Positions 45,529 through 60,400 of a DNA stretch of 64,000 nt are shown in pieces. The position numbers and the translations under genes were made by a program. The notes under the pieces were generated by a model that ran no database searches, was not told the origin of the DNA, and was given only the letters and a program-made list of their open reading frames with translations. Source of the stretch: Hyphomicrobiales bacterium (GTDB lineage Bacteria; Pseudomonadota; Alphaproteobacteria; Rhizobiales; Rhizobiaceae); assembly GCA_003577315.1 (NCBI GenBank), contig QEVK01000022.1:1-64000 (forward strand). The letters are read 5' to 3'. Numbering within the stretch: position 1 is the stretch's first letter; each line of letters starts with the position of its first letter.

Positions 45529-46680
45529 TCAGGCGGCCTGGAACAATCCGCCCCTCGCCGCCAGCGCGCGCAGATGGTGGTCGGCGTCGCCGAAGGTGGC
45601 GTCGATCATCGTCACCCGCTTGAAGTAATGGCCGACGGCGTATTCCATGGTCATGCCGACGCCGCCGTGGAGCTGGATGGCGTTCTCGCCGCAGAGCCGG
45701 CCGCCGCGCCCGATCTCGGCCTTGGCAGCATGGATGGCGGGCGCGCGCTCGGCCTCGTCGTCGCTGTCGGCCACCGAGGTGGCGTAGAGGGCCATGGAGC
45801 GCGCCTGCTCGATGGCGACGAACATGTCGACGGCCTTGTGCTGCAACACCTGGAAGCCGCCGATGGGAACGCCGAACTGCTTGCGCACCTTGAGGTAGTC
45901 GACGGTGAGCGCGTGCATCGCCCCCATCGCGCCCACCGCCTCGGCGCAGAGCGCGGCGATGCCCGCATCGACGGCGCGGCGCGCGAGCGCGAGCCCGCCT
46001 TCGGGATCGCCGAACGCGGCGTCCGCCCCGACGGCGACATTGTCGAACGTCACCTCGGCCGCGCGCTGGCCGTCCTGCGTGCGGTAGCCGCGCACCGAGA
46101 CCCCTTGCGCCTTCGCATCGACGAGGAAGACGCCGATGCCGCCCTCCTCGCGCACGGAGCCCGCCGTGCGGGCGGTGACGAACAGCCTGTCGGCGCTGTC
46201 GCCGCCAATGACGACGAACTTCTTCCCCGAGATGCGCCAGCCGGCGCCGTCCTTCGCGGCAAGCGTCTCGACATGGTGGAGGTCGAAGCGCGAGTTGCGC
46301 TCGCCCTGCGCGAAGGCGAGCCTGAGCGCGCCTTCCGCCACCGCCGGCACCAGCTCGGCGCGCTGGGCGTCGCTGCCGCCGAAGCGGATGAGCGCGCCGC
46401 CGAGCACCACGGTGGGCAGATAGGGTTCGAGCGCCAGCGCCCGGCCGAACGCCTCCATGACGATCATGGTCTCGACCGGCGTGCCGCCGAGGCCGCCGTC
46501 GCCTTCCGCGAAGGGCAGCGCCATCAGCCCCATCTCGGCATAGCGGCTCCACATCGCGGCGCTGAAACCCTCGGGCGAGGCCATGATGCGGCGGCGCTCC
46601 TCGAAGCCGTAATGCTCGGAAAGCAGCCGGTCGAGCGAGTCCTTCAGGATGGACTGTTCTTCTGTCAGGTCGAAATCCAT
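45529..46680 (-). CDS. Acyl-CoA dehydrogenase, PimD-like small subunit
   Basis: Flavoprotein that introduces the alpha-beta double bond in acyl-CoA. The 383-aa protein has the acyl-CoA dehydrogenase fold with NPSR-like LRLAFAQGERNSRFD (about residues 119-133), a weakly conserved mid domain, and the C-terminal FAD-binding QLHGGVGMTMEYAVGHYFKR (about 335-354). The order bifunctional enzyme-thiolase-large-small dehydrogenase matches pimFBCD of Rhodopseudomonas, where PimC and PimD act on dicarboxyl-CoA such as pimeloyl-CoA. It lies 2 nt after the large-subunit gene and is last in the operon. Chain specificity cannot be told. Confidence 0.9.
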   Translation of the reverse strand: MDFDLTEEQSILKDSLDRLLSEHYGFEERRRIMASPEGFSAAMWSRYAEMGLMALPFAEGDGGLGGTPVETMIVMEAFGRALALEPYLPTVVLGGALIRFGGSDAQRAELVPAVAEGALRLAFAQGERNSRFDLHHVETLAAKDGAGWRISGKKFVVIGGDSADRLFVTARTAGSVREEGGIGVFLVDAKAQGVSVRGYRTQDGQRAAEVTFDNVAVGADAAFGDPEGGLALARRAVDAGIAALCAEAVGAMGAMHALTVDYLKVRKQFGVPIGGFQVLQHKAVDMFVAIEQARSMALYATSVADSDDEAERAPAIHAAKAEIGRGGRLCGENAIQLHGGVGMTMEYAVGHYFKRVTMIDATFGDADHHLRALAARGGLFQAA

Positions 46681-46682
46681 GG

Positions 46683-47885
46683 TCAGAACCCCAGTACGGC
46701 CTTGGCGATGATGTTCTTCTGGATCTCGTTCGAGCCGCCGTAGATCGAGACCTTGCGGTAGTTGAAGTAGGACGGCGCGGCGGAGGCCGCGTAGTCCGGC
46801 TCGATGGGCGGCTCGTTGGTGCCCTCCAGCTCGTGGTCGTGATAGGGAAGCGCGTGCGGCCCCATCACCTGCATCAGCAGATGCGTGGTCGCCTGCTGGA
46901 TCTCCGAGCCCTTGATCTTGAGGATCGAGGAGGCGGGGTCCGGCCTGCCGGTGTTGCCGCGCCTGGCGTCGGCGGCCACGACGCGAAGCTGGGTCAGCTC
47001 CAGCGCCTTCAGCTCGATCTCGACCGCCGCCAGCTTCTCACGGAAGCGCTCGTCCTCGATCAGCGGCCGCCCGCCCGACATCTCCAGCGCCGCCAGCTCG
47101 CGGATGCGCGCGATGCGCTGCTTGGACATGCCGACGCGCGCGATGTTGGTGCGCTCGTTGCCGAGCAGGAACTTGGCGTAGTCCCAGCCCTTGTTCTCCT
47201 GGCCGACCAGGTTTTCGACCGGCACGCGCACGTCGGTGAGGAACACCTCGTTGACCTCGCGGCCGCCGTCGATGGTGACGATGGGGCGCACCTCGATGCC
47301 CGGCGTCTTCATGTCGATAAGCAGGAAGGAGATGCCCTCCTGCTTCTTGGCGTCGGTGTCGGTGCGCACCAGGCAGAAGATCCAGTCGGCATATTGCGCC
47401 AGCGTCGTCCACGTCTTCTGGCCGTTGACGATGTAGTGGTCGCCGTCGCGCACCGCGCGCGTCCTCAGCGAGGCGAGGTCGGAGCCCGCGCCGGGCTCGG
47501 AGAAGCCCTGGCACCACCAGTCGTCGAGATTGGCGATGCGCGGCAGGTAGCGCGCCTTCTGCGCCTCGCTGCCGAAGGTGTAGATGACCGGGCCGACCAT
47601 GTTGACGCCGAAGGCCAGCGGCTGCGGCGCCGGCCATTTCTGCGTCTCCTCGAGGAAGATGTACTGCCGCATCGGGTCCCAGCCCGTGCCGCCGTACTTT
47701 ACCGGCCAGTGCGGCACGGCCCAGCCCCTGGCGTTGAGGATGCGCGACCAGGCGACGAGGTCCTCCTTGTTGCCGTGCTCGCCGTCGACCAGCCGCCGGC
47801 GGATGTCGTCCGGCAGGTTCTCGGCGAGGAAGGCGCGCACCTCGTCGCGGAAGGCGAGTTCTTCCGGCGTGTAGCGAAGATCCAT
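46683..47885 (-). CDS. Acyl-CoA dehydrogenase, PimC-like large subunit
   Basis: 400-aa acyl-CoA dehydrogenase. It opens MDLRYTPEELAFRDEVRAFL, the typical PimC/FadE-like start. It has the WCQGFSEPGAGSDLASLRT FAD/acyl motif (about residues 118-136), the ENKGWDYAKFLLGNERTN segment (about 230-247), and ends in the helical C-terminal domain with SIYGGSNEIQKNIIAKAVLG. It is paired with the next gene, 2 nt away. Both are downstream of the thiolase gene (10 nt). The pair suggests a heteromeric enzyme like PimC-PimD. The electron acceptor would be ETF, which is not in this window. Confidence 0.92.
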   Translation of the reverse strand: MDLRYTPEELAFRDEVRAFLAENLPDDIRRRLVDGEHGNKEDLVAWSRILNARGWAVPHWPVKYGGTGWDPMRQYIFLEETQKWPAPQPLAFGVNMVGPVIYTFGSEAQKARYLPRIANLDDWWCQGFSEPGAGSDLASLRTRAVRDGDHYIVNGQKTWTTLAQYADWIFCLVRTDTDAKKQEGISFLLIDMKTPGIEVRPIVTIDGGREVNEVFLTDVRVPVENLVGQENKGWDYAKFLLGNERTNIARVGMSKQRIARIRELAALEMSGGRPLIEDERFREKLAAVEIELKALELTQLRVVAADARRGNTGRPDPASSILKIKGSEIQQATTHLLMQVMGPHALPYHDHELEGTNEPPIEPDYAASAAPSYFNYRKVSIYGGSNEIQKNIIAKAVLGF

Positions 47886-47895
47886 GGCGTGTCCC

Positions 47896-49077
47896 TCAGG
47901 CGATCTCGAACAGGCCGGCCGCGCCCATGCCGCCGCCGATGCACATGGTCACCACCGCGTATTTCACGCCGCGGCGCTTGCCCTCGATCAGCGCGTGGCC
48001 GGCAAGGCGCGAGCCCGACATGCCGTAGGGGTGGCCGACGGCGATGGCGCCGCCGTCGACGTTGAGCTTCTGCGGGTCGATGCCGAGCCGGTCGCGGCAG
48101 TAGATGACCTGCACGGCGAAGGCCTCGTTCAGCTCCCACAGGCCGATGTCGTCGACCTTGAGGCCGTGGCGCTCGAGCAGGCGCGGCACGGCGAAGACCG
48201 GGCCGATGCCCATCTCGTCGGGCTCGCAGCCGGCGACGGCGAAGCCGCGGAAGATGCCGAGCGGGGCAAGCCCGCGCTTCTCGGCCTCCTTCGCGTTCAT
48301 CATCACGTTGGCCGAGGCGCCGTCGGAAAGCTGGCTGGCGTTGCCGGCGGTGATCGTGCCGCCCTCGCGCACCGGCTTCAGCCCGGCGAGCCCCTCGGCC
48401 GTGGTGTCGGCGCGCGGGCCCTCGTCATGGGCGATCTCGACCTCGCGATGGCTGACTTCCTTGGTCTCCTTGTCGACCACAGCCATGCGCGCCCTGATCG
48501 GGGCGATCTCGGCGGCGAAGCGGCCGGCCTCGCGGGCGGCGGCCACCCGGCGCTGGCTTTCCAGCCCGTACTCGTCCTGCCGCTCCCTGCTGATGCCGTA
48601 GCGCTTGGCCACCACCTCGGCGGTGTCGATCATCGGCATGTAGACTTCCGGCTTCACCGCCATCACCGCCTCGTCCACCAGACGGAAGGTGTTGCGGTGG
48701 TCGTTCTGCACCAGGCTGATCGATTCCAGCCCGCCGGCGATGCCGGCGATCACGCCGTCGTTGCGGATGGCGTTGGCGAGCAGCGCCATCGATTGCAGGC
48801 CCGACGAGCACTGGCGGTCGATGGTGGTGCCGGCGACCGTCACCGGCAGGCCGGCGGCGAGCAGGGCGCGGCGCGCGACGTTCAGGCCGGTCGCGCCCTC
48901 CTGCATGGCGCAGCCCATCACGACGTCCTCGATCTCGCCGCCCTCGAGGCCGGAGCGCTCCAGCGCGTGGCGGATGGCGTGGCCGCCGAGCGCGGCCCCC
49001 GGCGTGTCGTTGAGCCCGCCGCGATAGGCCTTGCCGATGGGCGTTCTTGCGGTGGAGACGATTACGGCCTCGGTCAT
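47896..49077 (-). CDS. Acetyl-CoA acyltransferase (thiolase)
   Basis: Cleaves 3-ketoacyl-CoA with CoA to acetyl-CoA and a shortened acyl-CoA. The 393-aa protein has nucleophile Cys90 in [11 protein letters not shown], the NEAFAVQ block (His site region), [16 protein letters not shown] and the second Cys in [13 protein letters not shown]. This is the degradative/PimB-type group. It lies 32 nt after the bifunctional enzyme gene and 10 nt ahead of the large dehydrogenase subunit, in the middle of the operon. Confidence 0.95.
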   Translation of the reverse strand: MTEAVIVSTARTPIGKAYRGGLNDTPGAALGGHAIRHALERSGLEGGEIEDVVMGCAMQEGATGLNVARRALLAAGLPVTVAGTTIDRQCSSGLQSMALLANAIRNDGVIAGIAGGLESISLVQNDHRNTFRLVDEAVMAVKPEVYMPMIDTAEVVAKRYGISRERQDEYGLESQRRVAAAREAGRFAAEIAPIRARMAVVDKETKEVSHREVEIAHDEGPRADTTAEGLAGLKPVREGGTITAGNASQLSDGASANVMMNAKEAEKRGLAPLGIFRGFAVAGCEPDEMGIGPVFAVPRLLERHGLKVDDIGLWELNEAFAVQVIYCRDRLGIDPQKLNVDGGAIAVGHPYGMSGSRLAGHALIEGKRRGVKYAVVTMCIGGGMGAAGLFEIA

Positions 49078-49109
49078 GGTTCTCTCCTTCGGATTCAGTC
49101 GGGACGGGA

Positions 49110-51200
<2,091 letters not shown>

Positions 51201-51203
51201 TCT

Positions 51204-51374
51204 TCAGCTTCCTCGTTCGCTTGTCTCGGGAATCGGGGCCGCGAGCCGGAATCGCACGGTCCCGTCGGCGGTCAATCGCGGTTGCGGAAGGAAGGGAGCG
51301 GAAAAAGCAGGCGCGTCCGCAACGCTGCGGACGCTGCGGCGCACAATGGCGTTTTCCCTGCGCGCAAGCGCCAT
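51204..51374 (-). CDS. Possible 56-aa leader ORF of the beta-oxidation operon
   Basis: Small ORF starting MALARRENAIVRRSVRSVAD and ending PIPETSERGS, Arg-rich and probably unstructured. It has a very strong ribosome-binding site (GGAAGGAGGA at 51381-51390, 6 nt before the ATG), begins 20 nt after a perfect palindrome and ends 3 nt before the FadB/PimF-like gene. The product resembles nothing I know. Either it is a real small protein or it serves to couple translation or attenuate the operon. In this GC-rich DNA an open frame alone is weak evidence; the ribosome-binding site and position are the support. Confidence 0.45.
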   Translation of the reverse strand: MALARRENAIVRRSVRSVADAPAFSAPFLPQPRLTADGTVRFRLAAPIPETSERGS

Positions 51375-51393
51375 GCCGGCTCCTCCTTCCGGG

Positions 51394-51413
51394 AACATAC
51401 TACCGAGTATGTT
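51394..51413 (-). promoter_or_regulatory. Perfect palindromic operator of the beta-oxidation operon
   Basis: AACATACT-ACCG-AGTATGTT: 8-bp perfect arms with a 4-nt centre, between the hydratase-type gene (ending 51452) and the leader ORF (51374). This form fits a TetR-type dimer site, as for many fatty-acid degradation repressors. No TetR gene is in the window. It lies too close to the leader ORF to be anything but a promoter-proximal site. Confidence 0.7.
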
Positions 51414-51451
51414 GCAAAGCGGGAGCGCGGTCAATCGCGGTGGCGCGAGAT

Positions 51452-52519
51452 TCAGCCCGTTTCGATGCCGCTGAGGTCGAGCTCGTCCGGCAGAGGCGCG
51501 AAATAGGCGTCGATGTCGGCGTCCGGCACCGCGTCGAGCCGCGCCGGCCGCCACTCCGGCGCGTTGTCCTTGTCGATGATGACGGCGCGGACGCCCTCGA
51601 AGAAGTCGACGCCGCGCAGGATCCGCGTGACGATGCGGTATTCGGTCGCCATGCACTCCTCGAAATCGGCGCCGGCGCCGACCTGCATCTGCCTGAGCGC
51701 GATCTTCAGGCTGGTCGGCGACTTCTGGCGCATGGTCGCCGCCTGCCTCGCCGCCCACTCGGCGTGCTCGCCGGTCCCGGCTTCGGCTTCGGCGTCGAGC
51801 GCGGCGAGGATCGCCTCCACCGTCCCGCCGGAAAAGCAGCGGTCGATGACGGGTTGGAGCGCCGGCAGCGCCGGTTCGCCGGCGGGGGCCGCGTGGGCGG
51901 CAAGCGCGGCCTCGGCGTCGCCGGTCTCGGCCAGCGTCTCGATGATGGCGTCGAAGGAGGAGGCCGGCGCGGCGTGGGTGGCGAAACCCGACCACAGCGC
52001 ATCGGCCTGGCCGAGCCGCGAGGCCGTCAGCGCCAGCCAGGTGCCGACCTTGCCGGGCATGCGCGGCAGGAAATAGGTGCCGCCGACGTCGGGGAAGAAG
52101 CCGATGCCGGTCTCCGGCATGGCGAACATCAGCCTCTCGCCGGCGACGCGGTGGCTGCCGTGGACGGAAAGGCCGACGCCGCCGCCCATGACGATGCCGT
52201 CGGCGAGCGCCACATAGGGCTTGGGGTAGCGCTTGATGAGGGTGTTGAGGCGGTACTCGTCGGCGTAGAAGACGCGGGCGGCGGGGTCGCCCGCCTTGCC
52301 CCCGTCGTGGAGCTGGCGAATGTCGCCGCCGGCGCAGAACGCCTTCTCGCCGGCCGCGCGCACCGCCACCGCCGCCACCGCCGGATCGTTGGCCCAGGCC
52401 ACGAGCTGCGGGTGCATCAGCGCGACCATGTTGGCGTTGAGCGCGTTGAGCGCCTTGGGCCGGTTGAGCGTGACGATCCCGGCGCGTCCGCGCGTCTCGA
52501 ACAGGATTTCGGCTTCCAT
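51452..52519 (-). CDS. Enoyl-CoA hydratase/isomerase family, 3-hydroxyisobutyryl-CoA hydrolase-like
   Basis: Crotonase-fold protein, 355 aa, longer than simple hydratases and of the HIBYL-CoA hydrolase type used in valine breakdown. It has NRPKALNALNANMV (about residues 19-32), AFCAGGDIRQLHDGG (about 61-75), DGIVMGGGVGLSVHGSHRVA (about 108-127) and PETGIGFFPDVGGTYFLPR (about 136-154, with the conserved Glu and Asp). The start at 52519 has GGAGGTG 8 nt upstream. Its product, 3-hydroxyisobutyrate, leads towards propionyl-CoA, which links it to the pcc/mcm module nearby. It sits upstream of the operator and so is likely not in the same transcript as the operon. Confidence 0.88.
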   Translation of the reverse strand: MEAEILFETRGRAGIVTLNRPKALNALNANMVALMHPQLVAWANDPAVAAVAVRAAGEKAFCAGGDIRQLHDGGKAGDPAARVFYADEYRLNTLIKRYPKPYVALADGIVMGGGVGLSVHGSHRVAGERLMFAMPETGIGFFPDVGGTYFLPRMPGKVGTWLALTASRLGQADALWSGFATHAAPASSFDAIIETLAETGDAEAALAAHAAPAGEPALPALQPVIDRCFSGGTVEAILAALDAEAEAGTGEHAEWAARQAATMRQKSPTSLKIALRQMQVGAGADFEECMATEYRIVTRILRGVDFFEGVRAVIIDKDNAPEWRPARLDAVPDADIDAYFAPLPDELDLSGIETG

Positions 52520-52606
52520 GCCGCACCACCTCCCTGATTGGCTGGTCGGGCGCACCTTAGCGGCAAACCGCGCCGCTGGAACGTCAAATCCTGCACAACG
52601 GCGTTG

Positions 52607-54019
52607 CTAGTCCAGCCGGTACGGCACGGCCCCGCGCCGGTTGCGGTCGACGACGAGCCGCCGCTTGAGCGGCGGCACGGCGCGCTGGGCGCAGTTCTGC
52701 CGCTCGCAGATGCGGCACGAGATGCCGATGGGGTCGAAGGCGGCCGGGTTGCCGAGGTCGAGGTCGTCGGCATAGACGAAGTCGCCGGCATGGGCCACCT
52801 CGCAGCCGACAGCGATGGCGTAGCGGCGCTGCGGCGCGCGGAAGCCGCCGCCGCCCTTGGCGATCTCGGTGGCAAGGCACAGATAGCGCACGCCGTCCGG
52901 CGTCTCGGCGAGCTGGCGGATGATGCGGCCCGGCGTCTCGAACGCCTGATGCACGTTCCACAGCGGGCAGGCGGCGCCGAAGCGGGCGAATTGCAGCTTG
53001 GCGGCGCTGTGGCGCTTGGTGATGTTGCCGGCGCGGTCGATGCGGGCGAAGAAGATCGGCACGCCCTTGCGGCCCGGCCGCTGCAACGTCGACAGCCGGT
53101 GCGCCACCTGCTCGACGCTGGCGCCGAAGCGCATGGCGATCAGCTCGAGATCGTGGCGCAGCTCGCGCGCCGAGGCGAGCATCGCCTCGTAGGGCATCGT
53201 CAGCGCCCCGGCGAAATAGTTGGCAAGCCCGATGCGGCAGATCTCGGCCGCCTCGGGCGTGCGGAAGGAGGCCGCCTCGACCACGGCGCCGATCTCGGCC
53301 GCCATCTCCATCTCGCCGATCTGGAACGCGGCCTGGAACGAGCGCGTCGGCAGCGGCGAGAACGGGTTCAGATGCAGCACGCGCCGCTCGGCGTCGAAGC
53401 GGCGCAGAAGGTCGTCCTGCGGCGCGGCGTGCGCGGTCCGCACCCCGTGGCGCTTCTCCAGATGCCCGACCAGCGCCGCCCACGGGTCGCGCCCGGGAAT
53501 GCCGAGCCGGCCGGCCAGCTCCTCGGCCGCGCGGTCGAGCTCGTGGATATAGTTGTCGACGAAATGGAAGAAGTCGCGCACCTCCTCGTAAGGAGTCGGC
53601 TCGGCGAGCGCGGCCGAGCGGCCGAGCGTGTCGTCGAAGGAGGCGAGCTGCTCGGAGTTGCGGCGATAGGCCTGATGCGCGGCGATCAGCGCGTGGGCGA
53701 AGCCGGGCGCGTTCTGGGCCACCAGCTTCAGCTCCTGGAGGTTGGGGCGGAAGGTCTCGAACAGCGGGTCGGTCAGCGCCTCCGACAGCGCCGAAAGCAG
53801 GCGGTCGCTCTCGCCGGCCGAAAAGGCGGCGATGTCGATGCGGAAGGCCTCGGCCAGCGACAGAAGCACCGCCGCCGACACCGGGCGCTGGTTGTTCTCG
53901 ATCTGGTTCAGATAGCTGGTCGAGATGCCGATACGCCCGGCGAATCCCGCCTGGGTCAGGCGGTTCGCCTCGCGCAGCTCGCGGATCTTGCGGCCGATGA
54001 ACAGCTTGGTGTTTCGCAT
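52607..54019 (-). CDS. pccR: PccR-like XRE/ScfR transcriptional regulator of propionyl-CoA metabolism
   Basis: 470-aa regulator of the short-chain fatty acid (ScfR/RamB/PccR) family. It has an XRE-type helix-turn-helix (about residues 9-65, with [20 protein letters not shown] and [17 protein letters not shown]) and a DUF2083-type C-terminal region ending with [16 protein letters not shown] (about 441-456), a Cys group conserved in the family. In Rhodobacter PccR activates pcc genes in response to propionyl- or related CoA. Here it is divergent from pccB. Its start codon overlaps a repeated TTGCAA site, so it probably controls itself. ATG 54019 is preferred; a longer start is a poor fit. Confidence 0.9.
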   Translation of the reverse strand: MRNTKLFIGRKIRELREANRLTQAGFAGRIGISTSYLNQIENNQRPVSAAVLLSLAEAFRIDIAAFSAGESDRLLSALSEALTDPLFETFRPNLQELKLVAQNAPGFAHALIAAHQAYRRNSEQLASFDDTLGRSAALAEPTPYEEVRDFFHFVDNYIHELDRAAEELAGRLGIPGRDPWAALVGHLEKRHGVRTAHAAPQDDLLRRFDAERRVLHLNPFSPLPTRSFQAAFQIGEMEMAAEIGAVVEAASFRTPEAAEICRIGLANYFAGALTMPYEAMLASARELRHDLELIAMRFGASVEQVAHRLSTLQRPGRKGVPIFFARIDRAGNITKRHSAAKLQFARFGAACPLWNVHQAFETPGRIIRQLAETPDGVRYLCLATEIAKGGGGFRAPQRRYAIAVGCEVAHAGDFVYADDLDLGNPAAFDPIGISCRICERQNCAQRAVPPLKRRLVVDRNRRGAVPYRLD

Positions 54020-54042
54020 TTTGCAATTTCGCTTTTTGCAAT
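54017..54042. promoter_or_regulatory. Double TTTGCAAT motif overlapping the pccR start codon
   Basis: Two direct copies of TTTGCAAT (54020-54027 and 54035-54042, 7 nt apart) lie at the start of pccR, and the region includes the start codon (ATG, minus strand 54019-54017). Reported PccR sites are two TTTGCAAA copies with 4 nt between, so the element is close but spaced wider. A weaker TTGCGAA (54094-54100) lies nearer pccB. Autorepression is inferred. Confidence 0.7.
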
Positions 54043-54255
54043 ATTGTGAAATCTACTTTACGCACCTCCGCCCGTTCAAGCCTTTTCGCCGGCTTGCGAA
54101 GGGATTATGCGGGGTTCGCGACGGGTCGCCGCTGGCCGCGGCCGGCCGTTCCATGCGTTAAGGACAGGCAACGAGCGCGGGAGGAACTGCGTGACGCACA
54201 CCCACCGGACCGCCCGATCGATCGCCCAAGGAGCCACCGTGCGGGGGAGCATCTG

Positions 54256-55788
<1,533 letters not shown>

Positions 55789-55798
55789 CGAAAGGCCG

Positions 55799-56089
55799 AT
55801 GGGAGCGATGGAAAAGCCGACGCTGACGCCGGAAGCGGCCCGCAGGGATCACCGGCAGATGCTCACCTTCATGGCGGTGAACGCGGCCGCGGGCATGCTG
55901 ATCGGCGTGCTCGCCGCGGCCGCCATCGTCTGGCTCGACATCGGCGGGATCGGCACGCGCATCGGCCAGGCGGCGAACCCGGTCGTTCCGGTGCTGCTGC
56001 TGGTCGTGCCGTTCGCCACCGTTTTCGGCGGTGTGGTCACGGCCTCGGCCATTCTCACCATGCCGTATGAAAAGAAATTCAGAGATTGA
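55799..56089 (+). CDS. Small membrane protein between pccB and pccA (96 aa), hypothetical
   Basis: Two transmembrane helices (about residues 24-46 and 62-85), with a short charged start and end. It begins [23 protein letters not shown] 55808 could also be used. It lies 10 nt after pccB and 26 nt before pccA on the same strand, so it is part of the pcc transcript. I do not recognise a family. It may be a transport or assembly helper, or a neutral operon member. Confidence 0.7.
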   Translation: MGAMEKPTLTPEAARRDHRQMLTFMAVNAAAGMLIGVLAAAAIVWLDIGGIGTRIGQAANPVVPVLLLVVPFATVFGGVVTASAILTMPYEKKFRD

Positions 56090-56115
56090 ATGCACAAGGG
56101 GCTGGAGACGGGGTG

Positions 56116-58131
<2,016 letters not shown>

Positions 58132-58145
58132 GCAGGGATTTTGCG

Positions 58146-60284
58146 ATGACCGACCCCAAGCTCGACCAGTGGCGCGCGCTCGCCGAAAAGGAGATCAGGC
58201 GCGACCCCGACACGCTGATCTGGAACACGCCGGAAGGCATCCCGGTCAAGCCGCTCTACACGCGCGAAGACCTCGAAGGCGTCGGGCATCTCGACTCGCT
58301 GCCGGGCTTCGCGCCCTTCGTGCGCGGCCCGCGCGCCACCATGTATGCCGGCCGGCCGTGGACGATCCGCCAATATGCCGGCTTCTCGACGGCGGAGGAG
58401 TCCAACGCCTTCTACCGCAAGGCGCTCGCCGCCGGCCAGCAGGGCGTCTCCGTCGCCTTCGACCTCGCCACCCATCGCGGCTACGACAGCGACCATCCGC
58501 GCGTCGAGGGCGACGTCGGCAAGGCGGGCGTGGCCATCGATTCCGTCGAGGACATGAAGATCCTGTTCGAGGGCATCCCGCTCGACAGGATCTCCGTGTC
58601 CATGACCATGAACGGCGCGGTGATCCCGATCCTCGCCAACTTCATCGTCGCCGGCGAGGAGCAGGGCGTGCCGCGCGCCCAGCTTTCGGGGACCATCCAG
58701 AACGACATCCTGAAGGAGTTCATGGTCCGCAACACCTACATCTACCCGCCCGAGCCCTCGATGCGCATCATCGCCGACATCATCGAGTACACGGCCAAGG
58801 AGATGCCGAAGTTCAACTCCATCTCCATCTCCGGCTACCACATGCAGGAGGCCGGCGCGACGCTGGTGCAGGAGCTGGCCTTCACGCTCGCCGACGGGCG
58901 CGAATATGTGCGCGCGGCGCTGAAGAAGGGCCTCGACGTCGACGCCTTCGCCGGGCGCCTCTCCTTCTTCTTCGCCATCGGCATGAACTTCTTCATGGAG
59001 GCGGCCAAGCTGCGCGCCGCGCGCCTTCTGTGGACGCGCATCATGCAGGAGTTCGGGCCGAAGAAGCCGTCCTCGCTGATGCTGCGCACCCATTGCCAGA
59101 CGTCCGGCGTGTCCTTGCAGGAGCAGGATCCCTACAACAACGTCATCCGCACCGCCTACGAGGCGATGTCGGCCGCGCTCGGTGGCACGCAGTCGCTGCA
59201 CACCAATGCCCTTGATGAAGCGATCGCGCTCCCGACCGAGTTCTCGGCCCGCATCGCCCGCAACACCCAGCTGATCCTCCAGCACGAGACCGGGGTGACG
59301 AAGGTGGTCGATCCGCTGGCCGGCTCCTACTATGTCGAGAGCCTGACCGCCGAGCTCGCCGAAAAGGCGTGGGCGCTGATCGAGGAGGTCGAGGCCATGG
59401 GCGGCATGACCAAGGCGGTCATCGAGGGCCTGCCCAAGCGGCTGATCGAGGAGGCGGCGACCCGCAAGCAGGCGGCCATCGACCGCGGCGACGAGGTCAT
59501 CGTCGGCGTCAACAGGTATCGCCTCGAGAACGAGGACGACCTCGACATCCTCGACATCGACAACCGCGCCGTGCGCGAGGCGCAGATCGCCCGCATCGAG
59601 CGCACCAGGCGCCAGCGCGACCCGAAGAAGTGGGAGGAGACCATCGCCGCGCTGAAGGACGTCGCCCGCTCCGGCAAGGGCAACATCCTCGAGGCGGCGG
59701 TGGAGGCGGCGCGCGCGCGCGCCACGCTCGGCGAGATCTCCGACGCGCTGCGCGAGGCCTTCGGCGACCATTCGGCCGTGCCCAAGGTGGTGCGCAAGGT
59801 CTACGGCACCGCCTATGAGGGCGAGCCGGAATACGAGAACCTGGTGCAGCGGCTGGAGGATTTCTCGAAGAACCTCGGCGAGGCGCCGAAGCTGCTCGTC
59901 GCCAAGCTCGGCCAGGACGGCCACGACCGCGGCGCCAAGATCATCGCGTCGGCCTTCGGCGACATCGGCTTCGACGTCATCGCCGGCCCGCTGTTCCAGA
60001 CCCCCGACGAGGCGGCCGAGCTTGCGGTGAAGTCGCAGGTCCATGTCGTCGGCATGTCGTCTCTGGCCGCCGGCCACAAGACGCTGGCGCCGCAGCTCGT
60101 CGAGGCGTTGAAGCACAAGGGCGCGGACCACATCATCGTCGTCGTCGGCGGCGTGGTGCCGCGGCAGGACTACCAGTTCCTGCTCGACCACGGGGTGGCG
60201 GCCGTGTTCGGTCCCGGCACCAACGTGCTCGACGCGGCGCGCGCCGTGCTCGACCTGATGGAAGGCAAGCGCCGCAACGTGTAG
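58146..60284 (+). CDS. mcm: Methylmalonyl-CoA mutase (B12-dependent)
   Basis: Converts (R)-methylmalonyl-CoA to succinyl-CoA, using adenosylcobalamin. The 712-aa single-chain (MutB/ScpA-type) protein has the barrel with [19 protein letters not shown] near the start, [16 protein letters not shown] (about residues 78-93), [19 protein letters not shown] (about 316-334), and the C-terminal B12 domain with Asp591-Gly-His593-Asp-Arg-Gly596. AGGGA lies 8 nt before ATG 58146. It ends the pccB-pccA-mcm unit. Methylmalonyl-CoA epimerase is not in the window. Confidence 0.97.
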   Translation: MTDPKLDQWRALAEKEIRRDPDTLIWNTPEGIPVKPLYTREDLEGVGHLDSLPGFAPFVRGPRATMYAGRPWTIRQYAGFSTAEESNAFYRKALAAGQQGVSVAFDLATHRGYDSDHPRVEGDVGKAGVAIDSVEDMKILFEGIPLDRISVSMTMNGAVIPILANFIVAGEEQGVPRAQLSGTIQNDILKEFMVRNTYIYPPEPSMRIIADIIEYTAKEMPKFNSISISGYHMQEAGATLVQELAFTLADGREYVRAALKKGLDVDAFAGRLSFFFAIGMNFFMEAAKLRAARLLWTRIMQEFGPKKPSSLMLRTHCQTSGVSLQEQDPYNNVIRTAYEAMSAALGGTQSLHTNALDEAIALPTEFSARIARNTQLILQHETGVTKVVDPLAGSYYVESLTAELAEKAWALIEEVEAMGGMTKAVIEGLPKRLIEEAATRKQAAIDRGDEVIVGVNRYRLENEDDLDILDIDNRAVREAQIARIERTRRQRDPKKWEETIAALKDVARSGKGNILEAAVEAARARATLGEISDALREAFGDHSAVPKVVRKVYGTAYEGEPEYENLVQRLEDFSKNLGEAPKLLVAKLGQDGHDRGAKIIASAFGDIGFDVIAGPLFQTPDEAAELAVKSQVHVVGMSSLAAGHKTLAPQLVEALKHKGADHIIVVVGGVVPRQDYQFLLDHGVAAVFGPGTNVLDAARAVLDLMEGKRRNV

Positions 60285-60351
60285 CCGCCCGCCCGGCCGC
60301 CGCCGGCCGGAAAAGACGCGCAACCGGAGCCGCAATCTCGCTATCGCTCGC

Positions 60352-60384
60352 TTTCGTTTTTCGCTAGGCTGGCAAAAAACGAAA
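60352..60384 (+). promoter_or_regulatory. GlpR-type operator upstream of glpR
   Basis: Perfect 10-bp inverted repeat TTTCGTTTTT (60352-60361) / AAAAACGAAA (60375-60384) with a 13-nt centre, just before the glpR ribosome-binding site. Related TTTCGTTT words recur before glpD, which supports autorepression by GlpR. Confidence 0.7.
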
Positions 60385-60400
60385 ACTCCAGGGAGGGTCG

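Noticed and set aside
51394..51413. Palindrome read as a terminator for the hydratase-type gene
   Set aside because: It lacks a T tract and sits just before a strong ribosome-binding site, which fits an operator better.
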